DNA from: Lujinxingia vulgaris
GTDB lineage: Bacteria; Myxococcota_A; Bradymonadia; Bradymonadales; Bradymonadaceae
Assembly (NCBI RefSeq): GCF_007997005.1
Contig: NZ_VOSL01000043.1
Span: forward strand, 1-64,000
Direction: 5' to 3'
Length of the DNA: 64,000 nucleotides
The translations under genes and the position numbers were made by a program. Shown here piece by piece: positions 8,220 through 17,019 of this stretch. Numbering within the stretch: position 1 is the stretch's first letter; every line of letters starts with the position of its first letter. The notes beneath the pieces are model-generated. The model saw only the letters and a list, made by a program, of their open reading frames with translations, had not been told where the DNA came from and searched no databases.

Positions 8220-8992
8220 CAGTTCAACTCCGCCCAGCGCAGCTCAAACTCACCATCGGACCACCCGGTGATCTCCAGCTTGTAGGCCACCCCGGCCTCC
8301 GGATCGCGCACCACGTACACGTCCCCCGCCACTGGCGAGATGCCGCCGCCGTAGCTGTACCAGGACTGCGAGCCCGACGGGTTGTCCAGGTTGAGGTAGT
8401 TGAACGCCGTCATCGGCGTGCCGATCGGGTCGAGCTCCGGGGTGCAGCTCGCGTCGTAGGTGTCGTCGGTGCGGTAGGCCTCCGGGTTGCCGGGCACCGA
8501 ATCGACCTCTTCAAAGGTCGTGTTGCTGACCTTGGTCACCAGCACGCCGCCCGGACCCGAGTCGCCGCTGTTGCTACGAATGATGAAGCGCTTAAACCCG
8601 AGATGCCACCCCTCGCTGAGCGCGGCTTCCACATCGTTAAGCTCCGCTTTCTCACCGGTCGTAAGGTTGAGGTAGACGAAGGGGTTGCTCGCTGCGCCCT
8701 GAGTCCCCCCGGCGCTCGCGTCGAGGGTCGCCGTAAACACGCCGCCCTCCTCGGTGATCTCCACCGAGGCATCCGAGACCTCCTCCTGAAGCGGCCAGTC
8801 CGCCAGCATCTCCTCCCCACAGGGGAGCTCCGCCAGCGCGTCGCGATCATCGACCTCGCCAATCTGCTCAACGTCTTCATCGCCGGCGTCTGTCTCGATC
8901 ACCGTCGGCTCTTCCTGCTCGCTGCTCTCCCCGCACCCCACCATCAGCCCCGCGCCCAGCACCGCACACATCCACGCATACTTCAACTTCAT
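8219..8992 (-). CDS. HmuY-like heme-binding lipoprotein
   Basis: From the start MKLKYAWMCA, with a GGAG ribosome site, this is a 257-residue lipoprotein with lipobox LMVGC (Cys20) and an acidic linker. The body fits the HmuY family: a YLNLTTGE strand, the GWHLGFKRFIIRSN block with the following Gly-rich loop, and the C-terminal YKLEITGWSDGEFELRW strand. HmuY proteins are outer-membrane hemophores, best known from Porphyromonas, that pass heme to a TonB-dependent receptor. A TonB and a TonB-dependent receptor are encoded divergently next door, and a metalloprotease follows in the same operon. The longer frame to 9109 adds 39 residues that would bury the lipoprotein signal. Confidence 0.83.
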   Translation of the reverse strand: MKLKYAWMCAVLGAGLMVGCGESSEQEEPTVIETDAGDEDVEQIGEVDDRDALAELPCGEEMLADWPLQEEVSDASVEITEEGGVFTATLDASAGGTQGAASNPFVYLNLTTGEKAELNDVEAALSEGWHLGFKRFIIRSNSGDSGPGGVLVTKVSNTTFEEVDSVPGNPEAYRTDDTYDASCTPELDPIGTPMTAFNYLNLDNPSGSQSWYSYGGGISPVAGDVYVVRDPEAGVAYKLEITGWSDGEFELRWAELN

Positions 8993-9185
8993 CGCTGCTC
9001 CTGCCCTCGTGCAGCACGCTTCAGCGCGCCGCGCTTCGTCAAGTCGCTCACAAGGCGACATTCCTGAACTCAGGGATGCGTCATAGCGGAAAGGGGGGGC
9101 GATGGGCAATCGGCCGCCTCCCTCACCCCTTCCTAAACAACCTCCCCCTCACTGGCTCACACCAGAATTAGGCCCCATTGACTTC

Positions 9186-9218
9186 TTGATTTGCCAGAGC
9201 TAATCCAGAAATTAGGAT
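9186..9218 (+). promoter_or_regulatory. Candidate promoter for the tonB-receptor operon
   Basis: In the AT-rich divergent gap, TTGCCA (9191-9196) and TAGGAT (9213-9218) are spaced by 16 bases, a plausible sigma70-type pair about 45 bases before the tonB start. The -10 falls inside the palindrome at 9211-9226, which would suit repression. A nearby TTGATT at 9186 is an alternative -35. This is pattern reading only. Confidence 0.35.
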
Positions 9219-9226
9219 AACCTAAT
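9211..9226. promoter_or_regulatory. Perfect palindrome ATTAGG-ATAA-CCTAAT, candidate operator
   Basis: A perfect 6-4-6 inverted repeat lies in the gap between the divergent HmuY-like and TonB genes, 37 bases before the tonB start. A further ATTAGG half-site occurs at 9168-9173. It does not match the usual Fur box closely. Its position over the putative -10 suggests control by an iron- or heme-responsive repressor, or by another dimeric regulator. Confidence 0.5.
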
Positions 9227-9262
9227 ACATACAATTCAGATTCACCCAAACGCCCCCTGACC

Positions 9263-10249
9263 ATGACCGACACCCCACCCCCTCCTCGAAACTCCCGCGC
9301 AACAACGCCGGCCCCCCGGAGTCACGAGGACCTCCTCTTCTGGCGCGTCCTGCTCGCCAGCCTCGCGGCTCATATCGCGCTGCTCATGCTGGCGCATACC
9401 TTCCCGGCCCCCTCGCCATCTCAGGAGCTCGCCAGCACCACCCGGCAGGCGCAGCGCCTGCTCGCCATCATGCCCGGAAAGGTCCCCCGGGAGCCCGTGA
9501 CCACCGCCCCCACCTCCCAATCTCCTGCGGCCGCCCCGACTCCGACAGCCGCGCCTCTCCCCCCAACGTCCTCGACTGCCCCAGACGCCCTTTCAGACAA
9601 GCCCGCCAGGCCATCCAGAAAGGCCCCCGAGCCGCGACAACCACCCTCCGAGCCCGAATCGCCTCGCCAGGACGACAACGCGCCACAGCGCTCATCTGCG
9701 ACGCCACAGCTCCAACGCGCCGCCACACGCAAGCCCCCATCCACAAGACTCATCGAGGCCGCTCCACAGCCATCTTCATCAGCCCCGAGCCCACACGCCG
9801 CGCCCTCAACCGACGCCCCCGGCAACGCCCCGGCACGCGCCGAAGACGCGCACGCTGAGGGCTCCGCAGCATCTTCACAGGCGACCATCCCCGGCCCACC
9901 CGACAGCGCCGGCGCAGGCCTGCCCGCCTCCAAAAATGACACCGACGCCCTTCGCGCGGCCTACCTCCAGCGCCTCGTCCCCGATATCGCTGGCCGCCAC
10001 TTCTACCCCCGTAACGCTCGCCGACTGGGGCTGGAGGGCCGGGTTCTTGTCGCTTTAACGATTGACGCTCACGGCGACATCGTCGCGCTGGACATCTACC
10101 GCTCCAGCGGCCACCTCGCCCTCGATGACGCCGCCCTCACCGCCCTTCGCCGCCTGCCCCGTCTGCCGCCTCCCCCACCCGCCCTTCTCACCCGCGATCG
10201 CCTCCGCGTGATCGTCCCGATGAACTACCGCCTCTCTGGAGCCCCATGA
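9263..10249 (+). CDS. tonB: TonB energy transducer
   Basis: TonB couples inner-membrane proton motive force to outer-membrane receptors. The 328-residue protein has a membrane anchor (about residues 26-45), a long Pro/Ala/Ser-rich periplasm-spanning linker (about residues 47-225), and a C-terminal TonB domain (about residues 235-328) with the LEGRVLVALTIDAHGDIVAL pattern, a Ser-Ser-Gly-His-Leu helix start and the closing Pro-Met-Asn-Tyr-Arg strand. It overlaps the receptor gene by four bases (ATGA), so it is probably dedicated to that receptor. No exbB/exbD is in the window, so those must be supplied from elsewhere. Confidence 0.9.
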   Translation: MTDTPPPPRNSRATTPAPRSHEDLLFWRVLLASLAAHIALLMLAHTFPAPSPSQELASTTRQAQRLLAIMPGKVPREPVTTAPTSQSPAAAPTPTAAPLPPTSSTAPDALSDKPARPSRKAPEPRQPPSEPESPRQDDNAPQRSSATPQLQRAATRKPPSTRLIEAAPQPSSSAPSPHAAPSTDAPGNAPARAEDAHAEGSAASSQATIPGPPDSAGAGLPASKNDTDALRAAYLQRLVPDIAGRHFYPRNARRLGLEGRVLVALTIDAHGDIVALDIYRSSGHLALDDAALTALRRLPRLPPPPPALLTRDRLRVIVPMNYRLSGAP

Positions 10250-12774
10250 TGAGAACCCTCCTTCTGAGCGCCGCCTGCAGCGCCCTGCTCTTCATCCCTC
10301 TTTCAGCCTCTTCCGAAACCTCCGGCCCCCTCCGAATTTCCGCAACGTCGAGCGCTCCGGGCGTCTATCACCTGGAGCTTGAGGCCGCCCCCGACTGGAA
10401 GTTCAACAAACGCGCCAGCCTCGACGAGCGACTCGTCCTCACACTCCACGAAGACGACATCCGCTTTACCGGACACGACTTCACCCTCTCCGACCGCCTC
10501 GCCAGCCTGGATTTTCAGCACTCCGGCTGCCCCTCCGGCGAGCTCCAGGCGCTGCTCTGCCAGAAGACCCGGTGCACGAAGGTGGTTGAATCCCTGAGCT
10601 GGCCGGGATGCGACGCCGCCGCGGCCACCGACGATGACGGCGCGCTGATGATGCTGCCCGAAATCGGCGGCAACGCCGCGGCATCGCCCCCCACTCCCGA
10701 CCCACCCGCCAGCTCCCACGCACCCTCGTCGCCGGAGCCTCCCGAGAGCAATCCCCTCACCCTCCCCGACGTCTTCGTCTCCGGGACGCGCGCCTGGCAG
10801 ACCGACGATGAGGCCCCCGTCCATGCGCAGACCATCGAACGCGAGGCCATCGAACAACGAAACGCCCGCAACGTCGCCGAGGCGCTCGAGTACACCAGCG
10901 GCGTACGCGTGGAGACCGGCTGCCAGAACTGCGGGTTTACCCAACTTCGCCTCAACGGCCTGGGCGGCGCCTACACCCAGATCCTCATCGACGGCCTTCC
11001 ATCCTTCTCGGGGCTGGCCTCGGTCTACGGGCTGGAGCAGATCCCCACGGAGATTCTGGAGCGGGTGGTCGTCGTCAAAGGTGGCGCTTCCGCCCTCTAC
11101 GGCCCCGGCGCCGTCGCTGGTGTGGTGGATCTGGTCACGCGCCAGCCCACCGAAAACTTTCTGGGCGTCACCACAGGCTACGACCACGTGGGCCTGAGCG
11201 CCCCCGACGCGCGCTTGAGCTTCGACGGCGCTCAGGTCAGCGCCGACGGACGCGCCGCCGCCCACGTCTTCGCCACCACGCGTCGCCGCACTGCGCTCGA
11301 CTTAAGCGGCGACGGCTTCTCTGAGCTGACCGCACTGCAGCAGCTCGCCGCCGGCGCCAACCTCTTCTACGCCCCCTTCGAGAGCGGCAACCTCCGCCTC
11401 TCCTTTCACACGCTTCGCGAATACCGCCGCGGCGGCGATCGCCTTGATCTTCCCCCCCACGCCGCCGCCATCGCCGAAGAGCTTCAAACCGAGCGCTACC
11501 AGGGCGACCTGCGCTGGAAACACCCCCTCTCCCCCAACCTCCGCTACGCTCTGGGCTACGTGCTCTCCTACACCGACCGCCGCTCCTACTACGGCGGCGG
11601 AGGCCGCGAAGATCTTGAACTTCCCGAAGATGGCCAGCCCCTCGACGAGGAGTTTCGCGAGGCCTTCGAGGTGCAGCGCACAGCGTTGGGAGGTTACGGC
11701 CGCACGCTCAACCCGCTGCAGGTAGGCGACGCCCACGTCGACTTAACCTTTGATGCCCGGGGGCCCCAGACCCTCACCCTGGGCGTTCAGGGAAGCATTG
11801 ACCGCATCGACGATCGCTTTCTGGGCTACGCGCGGCAGATCGACGAGACCTACACCACGCTCGGCGTCTACGCGCAGCATCACTGGATCTTTGCCGATTG
11901 GGGTGAAGCCATGCTCGGCGCCCGCATCGACCGCCACAGTGAGCTCGAAGCGCCCATCGCCAGCCCCCGCGCCGCGCTGATGCTGCGCCCTGCCTCCTGG
12001 CTCAGACTGCGCACCGCCCTCTCCACCGGCTTTCGCGCCCCCCAGGTCTTTGACGAAGACCTGCACATCGACACCGTCGGCGGCAACGCCCGACTCATCG
12101 TCAACGCCCCGGATCTTCAGGCAGAGCGCTCCCTGAGCATCACCCAGCAAGTCTCCACCGCCCTCACCCTCCCGGGCGGCGCAGACCTGCGCGTCGGCCT
12201 CAACGCCTTTCACACGCGTCTGAAAAACGCCTTTGTGCTCAACAGCATCGACGCCCCGGAGCGCAACGAACACCTGCTGCAACGCACCAACCGCGGCACC
12301 ACGAGCCTGCTCGGCACCGAGCTTGAAGCCGGGATCTTCGCCCCCACCTGGGCGCTTCGGGCGGGCTGGACCCTGGAGCGCGCCCTCAACGAGGAGCCCG
12401 ACGACGACTTTGGCACCCGCCACATCCTGCGCACCCCCAACCACTACGGCTACCTCGATGGCCTCCTCAACCTCGGCGCCCTGCGCCTTGTCTCCGGCAT
12501 CGAGATCACAGGCCCGATGCGCGTTCCCCGCTACGACGCCAGCGGCGCTCCGGCCCGGCTGCACACCTCCCCCTGGTTCTTCAACTGGAGCGCCAACCTC
12601 AGCTTCGCCACCATCGCCCGCGGCGAGCTTTTGCTGGAGCCCTTTTTAGGCGTCCGCAACGTCCTTGACTCCCGCCAGCGCGACTTCGACCAGGGCCCCA
12701 CCCGCGACGCCGGCTACGTCTACGGCCCCTCCCAACCCCGCACCCTCTACGCCGGCATCAAAGGGAGGCTATAA
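10246..12774 (+). CDS. TonB-dependent outer-membrane receptor with extra N-terminal domain
   Basis: An 842-residue outer-membrane receptor. A signal peptide (about residues 1-24) is followed by an unusual domain of about 100 residues containing four to five Cys, then a Pro-rich linker, a plug domain starting near residue 173 (LPDVFVSGTRA) with the QILIDGLP and VVVVKGGASALYGPGAVAGV blocks, and a 22-strand-type beta barrel to the C-terminus. The plug carries a Cys-Gln-Asn-Cys pair (Cys226, Cys229), a pattern seen in a subgroup of TonB-dependent receptors. Context with HmuY and TonB suggests heme or another iron source. It is followed immediately (TAAATG) by a thioredoxin-like lipoprotein. Confidence 0.9.
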   Translation: MMRTLLLSAACSALLFIPLSASSETSGPLRISATSSAPGVYHLELEAAPDWKFNKRASLDERLVLTLHEDDIRFTGHDFTLSDRLASLDFQHSGCPSGELQALLCQKTRCTKVVESLSWPGCDAAAATDDDGALMMLPEIGGNAAASPPTPDPPASSHAPSSPEPPESNPLTLPDVFVSGTRAWQTDDEAPVHAQTIEREAIEQRNARNVAEALEYTSGVRVETGCQNCGFTQLRLNGLGGAYTQILIDGLPSFSGLASVYGLEQIPTEILERVVVVKGGASALYGPGAVAGVVDLVTRQPTENFLGVTTGYDHVGLSAPDARLSFDGAQVSADGRAAAHVFATTRRRTALDLSGDGFSELTALQQLAAGANLFYAPFESGNLRLSFHTLREYRRGGDRLDLPPHAAAIAEELQTERYQGDLRWKHPLSPNLRYALGYVLSYTDRRSYYGGGGREDLELPEDGQPLDEEFREAFEVQRTALGGYGRTLNPLQVGDAHVDLTFDARGPQTLTLGVQGSIDRIDDRFLGYARQIDETYTTLGVYAQHHWIFADWGEAMLGARIDRHSELEAPIASPRAALMLRPASWLRLRTALSTGFRAPQVFDEDLHIDTVGGNARLIVNAPDLQAERSLSITQQVSTALTLPGGADLRVGLNAFHTRLKNAFVLNSIDAPERNEHLLQRTNRGTTSLLGTELEAGIFAPTWALRAGWTLERALNEEPDDDFGTRHILRTPNHYGYLDGLLNLGALRLVSGIEITGPMRVPRYDASGAPARLHTSPWFFNWSANLSFATIARGELLLEPFLGVRNVLDSRQRDFDQGPTRDAGYVYGPSQPRTLYAGIKGRL

Positions 12775-13386
12775 ATGAGAACCGCTGCCCTCCTCATATC
12801 CGGCATTATCCCGCCAGCTGTGGCACTCCTGAGTCTACTGGCGACGGGGTGCAGCGGCGTCGAAACCCGCTCGGCGCTCTACATCATAGAAACGCTCAGC
12901 GTAGCCGCCCCCGAAGCACCGGCGCTCTGCGCCGACGCCGCTCGCCACCCGACCACCCAATCCCCCCGGGCCACGCTCTATGTGTTCACGAGCGACTGGT
13001 GCGCCGCCTGCGACCGCCTGCTCACCAGACTCGACGCGCAACGCGCTGACTTTGCAAAAGCGCGAATCGCGGTGATTCACCTCGTCACCGGCCAGGGCAC
13101 CACCTGCATCGACGCGGCCCGCGTCGGCCGCCGCGCGAGCGTTCCTTACGGCGCTGCTTCACGGCAGGTCGAAGCCAACTGGGGGGTGCGCTCCACGCCC
13201 ACGATGTGGCTCGTCGACTGCGAGAACATCGCGCGCCTCTATGTGGAGGGCGAGCCGGAGGAGGACGCGTTGTTCGGGGCGATGGGCGAGTCGTTAGGGG
13301 GGTGGGTGTTGAAGAGCAGAGGGTCCGCCGCTCCGGACGGGCCCTTTTGCATCCCTTGCCCCCTCATGATCCCCCACATCTCCTAA
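12775..13386 (+). CDS. Thioredoxin-like lipoprotein
   Basis: A 203-residue exported protein with lipobox LLATGC (Cys26) and a thioredoxin fold: strand LYVFTSDW, active site WCAACD (Cys76, Cys79) and the cis-Pro loop RSTPTMW (Pro142). The CAAC pair is atypical but redox-competent in principle. Additional Cys residues occur at the C-terminal end (FCIPCP). Its start codon abuts the receptor stop, so it belongs to the tonB-receptor operon. A role in reducing Cys pairs in the receptor or in cargo handling is inference. Codon use in the last 40 residues looks less regular, but no frameshift is evident. Confidence 0.78.
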   Translation: MRTAALLISGIIPPAVALLSLLATGCSGVETRSALYIIETLSVAAPEAPALCADAARHPTTQSPRATLYVFTSDWCAACDRLLTRLDAQRADFAKARIAVIHLVTGQGTTCIDAARVGRRASVPYGAASRQVEANWGVRSTPTMWLVDCENIARLYVEGEPEEDALFGAMGESLGGWVLKSRGSAAPDGPFCIPCPLMIPHIS

Positions 13387-13454
13387 AACCCGCATAAATA
13401 CTCGCGCTCACAGCCCTCCTAACTATCCTCCCAGCCCCACCTTACACAATCGTC

Positions 13455-14966
13455 CTCAATTTGATCGACTGGCCACCGACAACAGCGATGAAACTCGAAG
13501 ACAAGGACGAGCGCGATGGAACCGACCACGATGATGGCAGATCTGACGTTGAGCGATGAACTCCAAGACGTGGATCTGGGCGATAAACGGCGCAACGAGC
13601 GCTATGTCAGAATCGCCGGACGACTGGCCGCGCAACCCGATAAATCGATCCCTGACGCGATGGAAAATCACGCTGAGGTTGAGGCCTAGTATCGCCTGAT
13701 GAGCAACGATGCTGCCGAGCACCAAACCCTTCTTGAGCCGCATTTCGACAAGACTTCCCGGCGCAGCGAAGCGTCGCAAACCGTGCTGGTCGCGCACGAT
13801 ACCACCGAGTTTGCGTACGCCATTCACGACGAGCCATCTCGGGAGAATCTGGCGCGTCTGCGGGCGAATCAACAGGGCTTTCTCTGGCACGCTTCGCTGG
13901 CGGTGAGCGCCGATGGAACCCGCGCGCCGCTTGGCCTTGTGGCCAGTCGCCCCTACGTGCACGCCTCGCAGATTGAGGGCCAGGAGGCGCTTGATTTCTG
14001 GCGCGCCCAGAACGGTCTTCTGGACAACGAGCAGACCCGATGGCTTGACGCTGTCGAGGCCTCCGAGGCCCGTCTTGAAGACGTCGACGAGGTGATTCAC
14101 GTCATGGATCGTGAGGGCGATGATTTCAACACGCTCTTTCCGATGGTGTTTTCCGGCTACGGATTTGTGGTGCGGATGACGGGCGATCGCAGCGTCTCCA
14201 CCGGCCCAAAACGCAGCGAGAAAGCGCCGCTTGAGGCGGTTCTCGACGAGGTCGAATGGTCGAAATCGATCCGCACCGTAGAGCTCTCCGCCCGGCCCAA
14301 ACGCAAGGCAAGCAAGTCGCACCGCGCTCGCCGTTTCCGCAAAGCGCGCATCAAAATCCGCGCCACTCGGGTGGAGCTTCGCCGCCCCGACAATCTGCCG
14401 GCGGCAAACTCTCCGGCGCGCTTCGGTGTGAACGTCGTCGAGGTCAGCGAGATCCGCACGCCAAAAGGCGAAGATCCGGTGCGCTGGCTGCTCGTCACCG
14501 ACCGCCCGATCGACACCGACGAGGACTGCTGGAAAATCGTCGATTGGTACCGCGCCCGCTGGCAGATTGAGGAGTATTTTAAGGCACTTAAGACCGGTGC
14601 GGCCTACTCCAAATTGCAGCATCGGAGCGCCCACACGCTGCTTGCCGCGTTGAGCGTCAAGGCGATGGTCGCCTGGAATCTGCTCGTGATCCGCTACCTG
14701 GGCCGCAACCACGAAGACGTTGAAGCCAGCGCTTGGATCACCCCCGCACAGCTCGCGATTTTGAGGATGAAACGCCCCAAGATCATGAAGCGAAAAGCCA
14801 CCGCCGGGCGCATCATGGCGGCGGTCGCCTCGCTTGGCGGCCACATCAAAAACAATGGCCCGGCGGGCTGGCAGGTGCTGGGCCGCGGTTGGGCTCATCT
14901 ACTGGAGTTGGAGCAGGTTTTTTTGATCGCGAGGCAGATGATGGATGAGATGTGATCAATCATGAG
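13455..14966 (+). mobile_element. IS4-family insertion sequence (approximate ends)
   Basis: The element surrounds an IS4-type transposase. Candidate ends share CTCA and TTGATC in inverted orientation: CTCAATTTGATC from 13455 on the left and, on the minus strand, CTCATGATTGATC ending at 14966 on the right. The right end resembles the IS50 inside-end sequence around TTGATCA. The match between ends is imperfect and no target duplication was found, so the limits are provisional. Confidence 0.55.
13516..14955 (+). pseudogene. IS4-family (Tn5-like) transposase interrupted by an amber codon
   Basis: Reading from ATG at 13516 gives a Tn5-type transposase DNA-binding N-terminus (LGDKRRNERYVRIAGRLAAQ, then SIPDAM), then an in-frame TAG at 13687-13689 exactly where the conserved Tyr-Arg block begins. 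The frame is otherwise intact to the TGA at 14953. The DDE catalytic residues are visible: Asp in AHDTTEF, Asp in HVMDREGDD, and Glu in the WQIEEYFKALKTG motif. Full length would be about 479 residues. A single nonsense change is the simplest explanation. An internal start at 13699 would make a protein lacking the N-terminal DNA-binding domain. Transposase is therefore probably inactive. Confidence 0.85.
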
Positions 14967-14981
14967 CCTTGCCCCCCCCCT

Positions 14982-14998
14982 CCAGACCCAACCCGGAG
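14982..14998 (+). repeat. 17-bp direct repeat, left copy
   Basis: The sequence ccagacccaacccggag is identical to 18503-18519 and in the same orientation. The copies bound an AT-richer segment with two genes. The left copy sits just outside the insertion sequence, after a run of nine to ten C. It also falls within a small hairpin that could terminate the peptide-binding lipoprotein gene. Confidence 0.85.
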
Positions 14999-15122
14999 GT
15001 ACAATTTCCGAAACAACATCAAACATTTAAAGCACCACACCAATCGGAGAGATATACCGAAAATACACATCCCTCCCCCCCTTCCACACGTTTCTACACA
15101 CTCCATAATCACTTCAGTTAAC

Positions 15123-16949
15123 TCACTGAGCATCCCGACCGTCAGACAGATACCAGCCGAGCGTGGAGACATGGGGCCGCACCGCCTGAAAGGATACGTT
15201 TTTCACGCGAGCGTTCCAGATAGCGTAGCCCCGCAATCCGAATAAGAACAAATAGGGCTGTTCCCAATATACGATGCGATGAAACTCCCGAAGAAGCGAA
15301 ATACGCTCATCCTCGTTCACGGTAATACGGAGACGCTCAATAACCCGATCCGCCTCCTCATGACGAAACCCGACACGATTTGACCCATTCTCAACATCAG
15401 CCTGACTTGAGTGCCAGATTTGGTACAAATCGACTTCCCATGCTAACCCCCAACCGCCGGTGAATGCATCGAACTCACCACTTTCCATTCGACGAAGCAA
15501 ATTTGGCCAGGATAAGGGAACCCCCTCCATCCTTACCCCAACTTGAAAAAGGTTTTCACGATACGTATCCATAATCTCAAGCCAGGCGCGCCCATTAAAA
15601 TGAACCGCCTCGAGCGTTAATTCGAGAACTTCACCGTTAATTTCCTTCTCGCGTATCCCGTCGCCGTCACGGTCCATCCAACCAGCCTCATCCAGCAATT
15701 GCGACGCCTTAGACAGGTCAAACTCGATGGGCTCAACATCGGGTGCATGACCCGGGTGTTTGTAAAAATAAGGACCGGGCTGAAGGATCATATCATCCTC
15801 ATAATACTTCGCGCCCACCTCCTCCCGGTCAAACGCATACGCAAGCGCTTGACGCACCCGCCGATCTTGTAGTTGCGGGCGGTCCAGGCTCCACCCGATA
15901 TAATAATACGCAAGACGATCAAAGCTCGCATCTCTCATCCTTCCAACTTCAAACAGATTTCGGACAGAATCCCTGCTCAAAACTGTACTTACCGGAGCCC
16001 TGCCAGTAACATCCGCGACATCTGCATCGCCCTGGGTGACGGCTTCTACGGCCGCAACTTCACTTCGGTACCACTTCCATTCCAACCTCTCGATCGGAGG
16101 ACGCTCTCCGACATAATTGTCATTGCGCTCCATACGAAGCAATGAATTAGGACGAAACTCAACCACCCGATAAGCCCCGACTCCAGGAAAATACTGTGAA
16201 GCCCAGTGCTCATAAAAACGTCGCGCGACTTCATCCTCTGGTATCGGACTTCCATCTCGCTCCCGCGAATAGAGCCAGCGCGGCACAACCTGCGCCATCA
16301 AAACTGTAACCTTCGCATGATGCAGGCGATGCGACCACTCAACCTGAAATGTATAACGATCCAGGGCTTCCACACGAACAATGTCTTTCAAATAGGACTT
16401 GATAGCCCCCGATGGCACATCGGGATGCCCCATCATCTCATAATAAAAGACCGCATCCTCAGCGGTCAGCTCTCTCGGTGACTGAGTCCAATCAAGCTCC
16501 GGCTCATCTTCGCTCTCCCTTGAAAGATGCCAGAACACCCCCTGTTTTAAGCGTACAGTATATACCGTACCATCAGCACTAACTGTCGCACGCTCCGCAA
16601 CATCCGGAACGTACCGATACGAATCCCGAACCTCCAAACGGGTCAGCCCCCCTTTCACATAATGCTCAATCTCAGAAAGCGCCGAGCTATTTGAGCCATA
16701 CCATCGAAGATCAGAAATTTGAGCATGCATTGCCCTTCGCAATACACCACCGTAATCCGCATCATCGGGGACGATTAGGCGAGTGGGCTTCGATAACAAG
16801 TTATCACCGCTCAAAGATACCAACGGTTCATGCCCAACATTATTTTCAGCCAACGTGTCGCCACCTGTTGTACATGAACTCAGCACCACAACACCGACAA
16901 ACATAAAAACACGAAAAACGCCGACCAAAACGCACCATTTACTCCTCAT
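15123..16949 (-). CDS. Oligopeptide ABC-transporter-type substrate-binding lipoprotein (SBP_bac_5)
   Basis: The start at 16949 is fixed by a textbook AGGAGG ribosome site 6-7 bases upstream, giving 608 residues. The N-terminus has a hydrophobic stretch and lipobox VVLSSC (Cys26). The body is an extracytoplasmic solute-binding protein of the peptide/nickel family 5: the VRLKQGVFWH motif, a LTAEDAVFYYEMM helix, RRVRQALAYAFDREEV, and the late domain-closing region. Base composition is clearly more AT-rich than the flanking genes, and no permease or ATPase genes are next to it. It lies 70 bases downstream of an ATP-grasp gene in the same direction, inside a repeat-bounded segment, which suggests acquisition from elsewhere. 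Confidence 0.85.
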   Translation of the reverse strand: MRSKWCVLVGVFRVFMFVGVVVLSSCTTGGDTLAENNVGHEPLVSLSGDNLLSKPTRLIVPDDADYGGVLRRAMHAQISDLRWYGSNSSALSEIEHYVKGGLTRLEVRDSYRYVPDVAERATVSADGTVYTVRLKQGVFWHLSRESEDEPELDWTQSPRELTAEDAVFYYEMMGHPDVPSGAIKSYLKDIVRVEALDRYTFQVEWSHRLHHAKVTVLMAQVVPRWLYSRERDGSPIPEDEVARRFYEHWASQYFPGVGAYRVVEFRPNSLLRMERNDNYVGERPPIERLEWKWYRSEVAAVEAVTQGDADVADVTGRAPVSTVLSRDSVRNLFEVGRMRDASFDRLAYYYIGWSLDRPQLQDRRVRQALAYAFDREEVGAKYYEDDMILQPGPYFYKHPGHAPDVEPIEFDLSKASQLLDEAGWMDRDGDGIREKEINGEVLELTLEAVHFNGRAWLEIMDTYRENLFQVGVRMEGVPLSWPNLLRRMESGEFDAFTGGWGLAWEVDLYQIWHSSQADVENGSNRVGFRHEEADRVIERLRITVNEDERISLLREFHRIVYWEQPYLFLFGLRGYAIWNARVKNVSFQAVRPHVSTLGWYLSDGRDAQ

Positions 16950-17019
16950 AGCCCACCTCCTACAAACACAACAACGCCGGGCACCGAACTCGTAAATACG
17001 CATCAAAAATCAATTTTGT

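Noticed and set aside
13687-13689. Amber codon as recoding (pyrrolysine) or frameshift signal
   Set aside because: No recoding element or pyrrolysine genes are visible, and the surrounding frame is intact, so a nonsense mutation or sequencing error is simpler.
13456-14898. 480-residue minus-strand frame over the transposase
   Set aside because: It is a reverse-strand shadow of the transposase with no family features or ribosome site.
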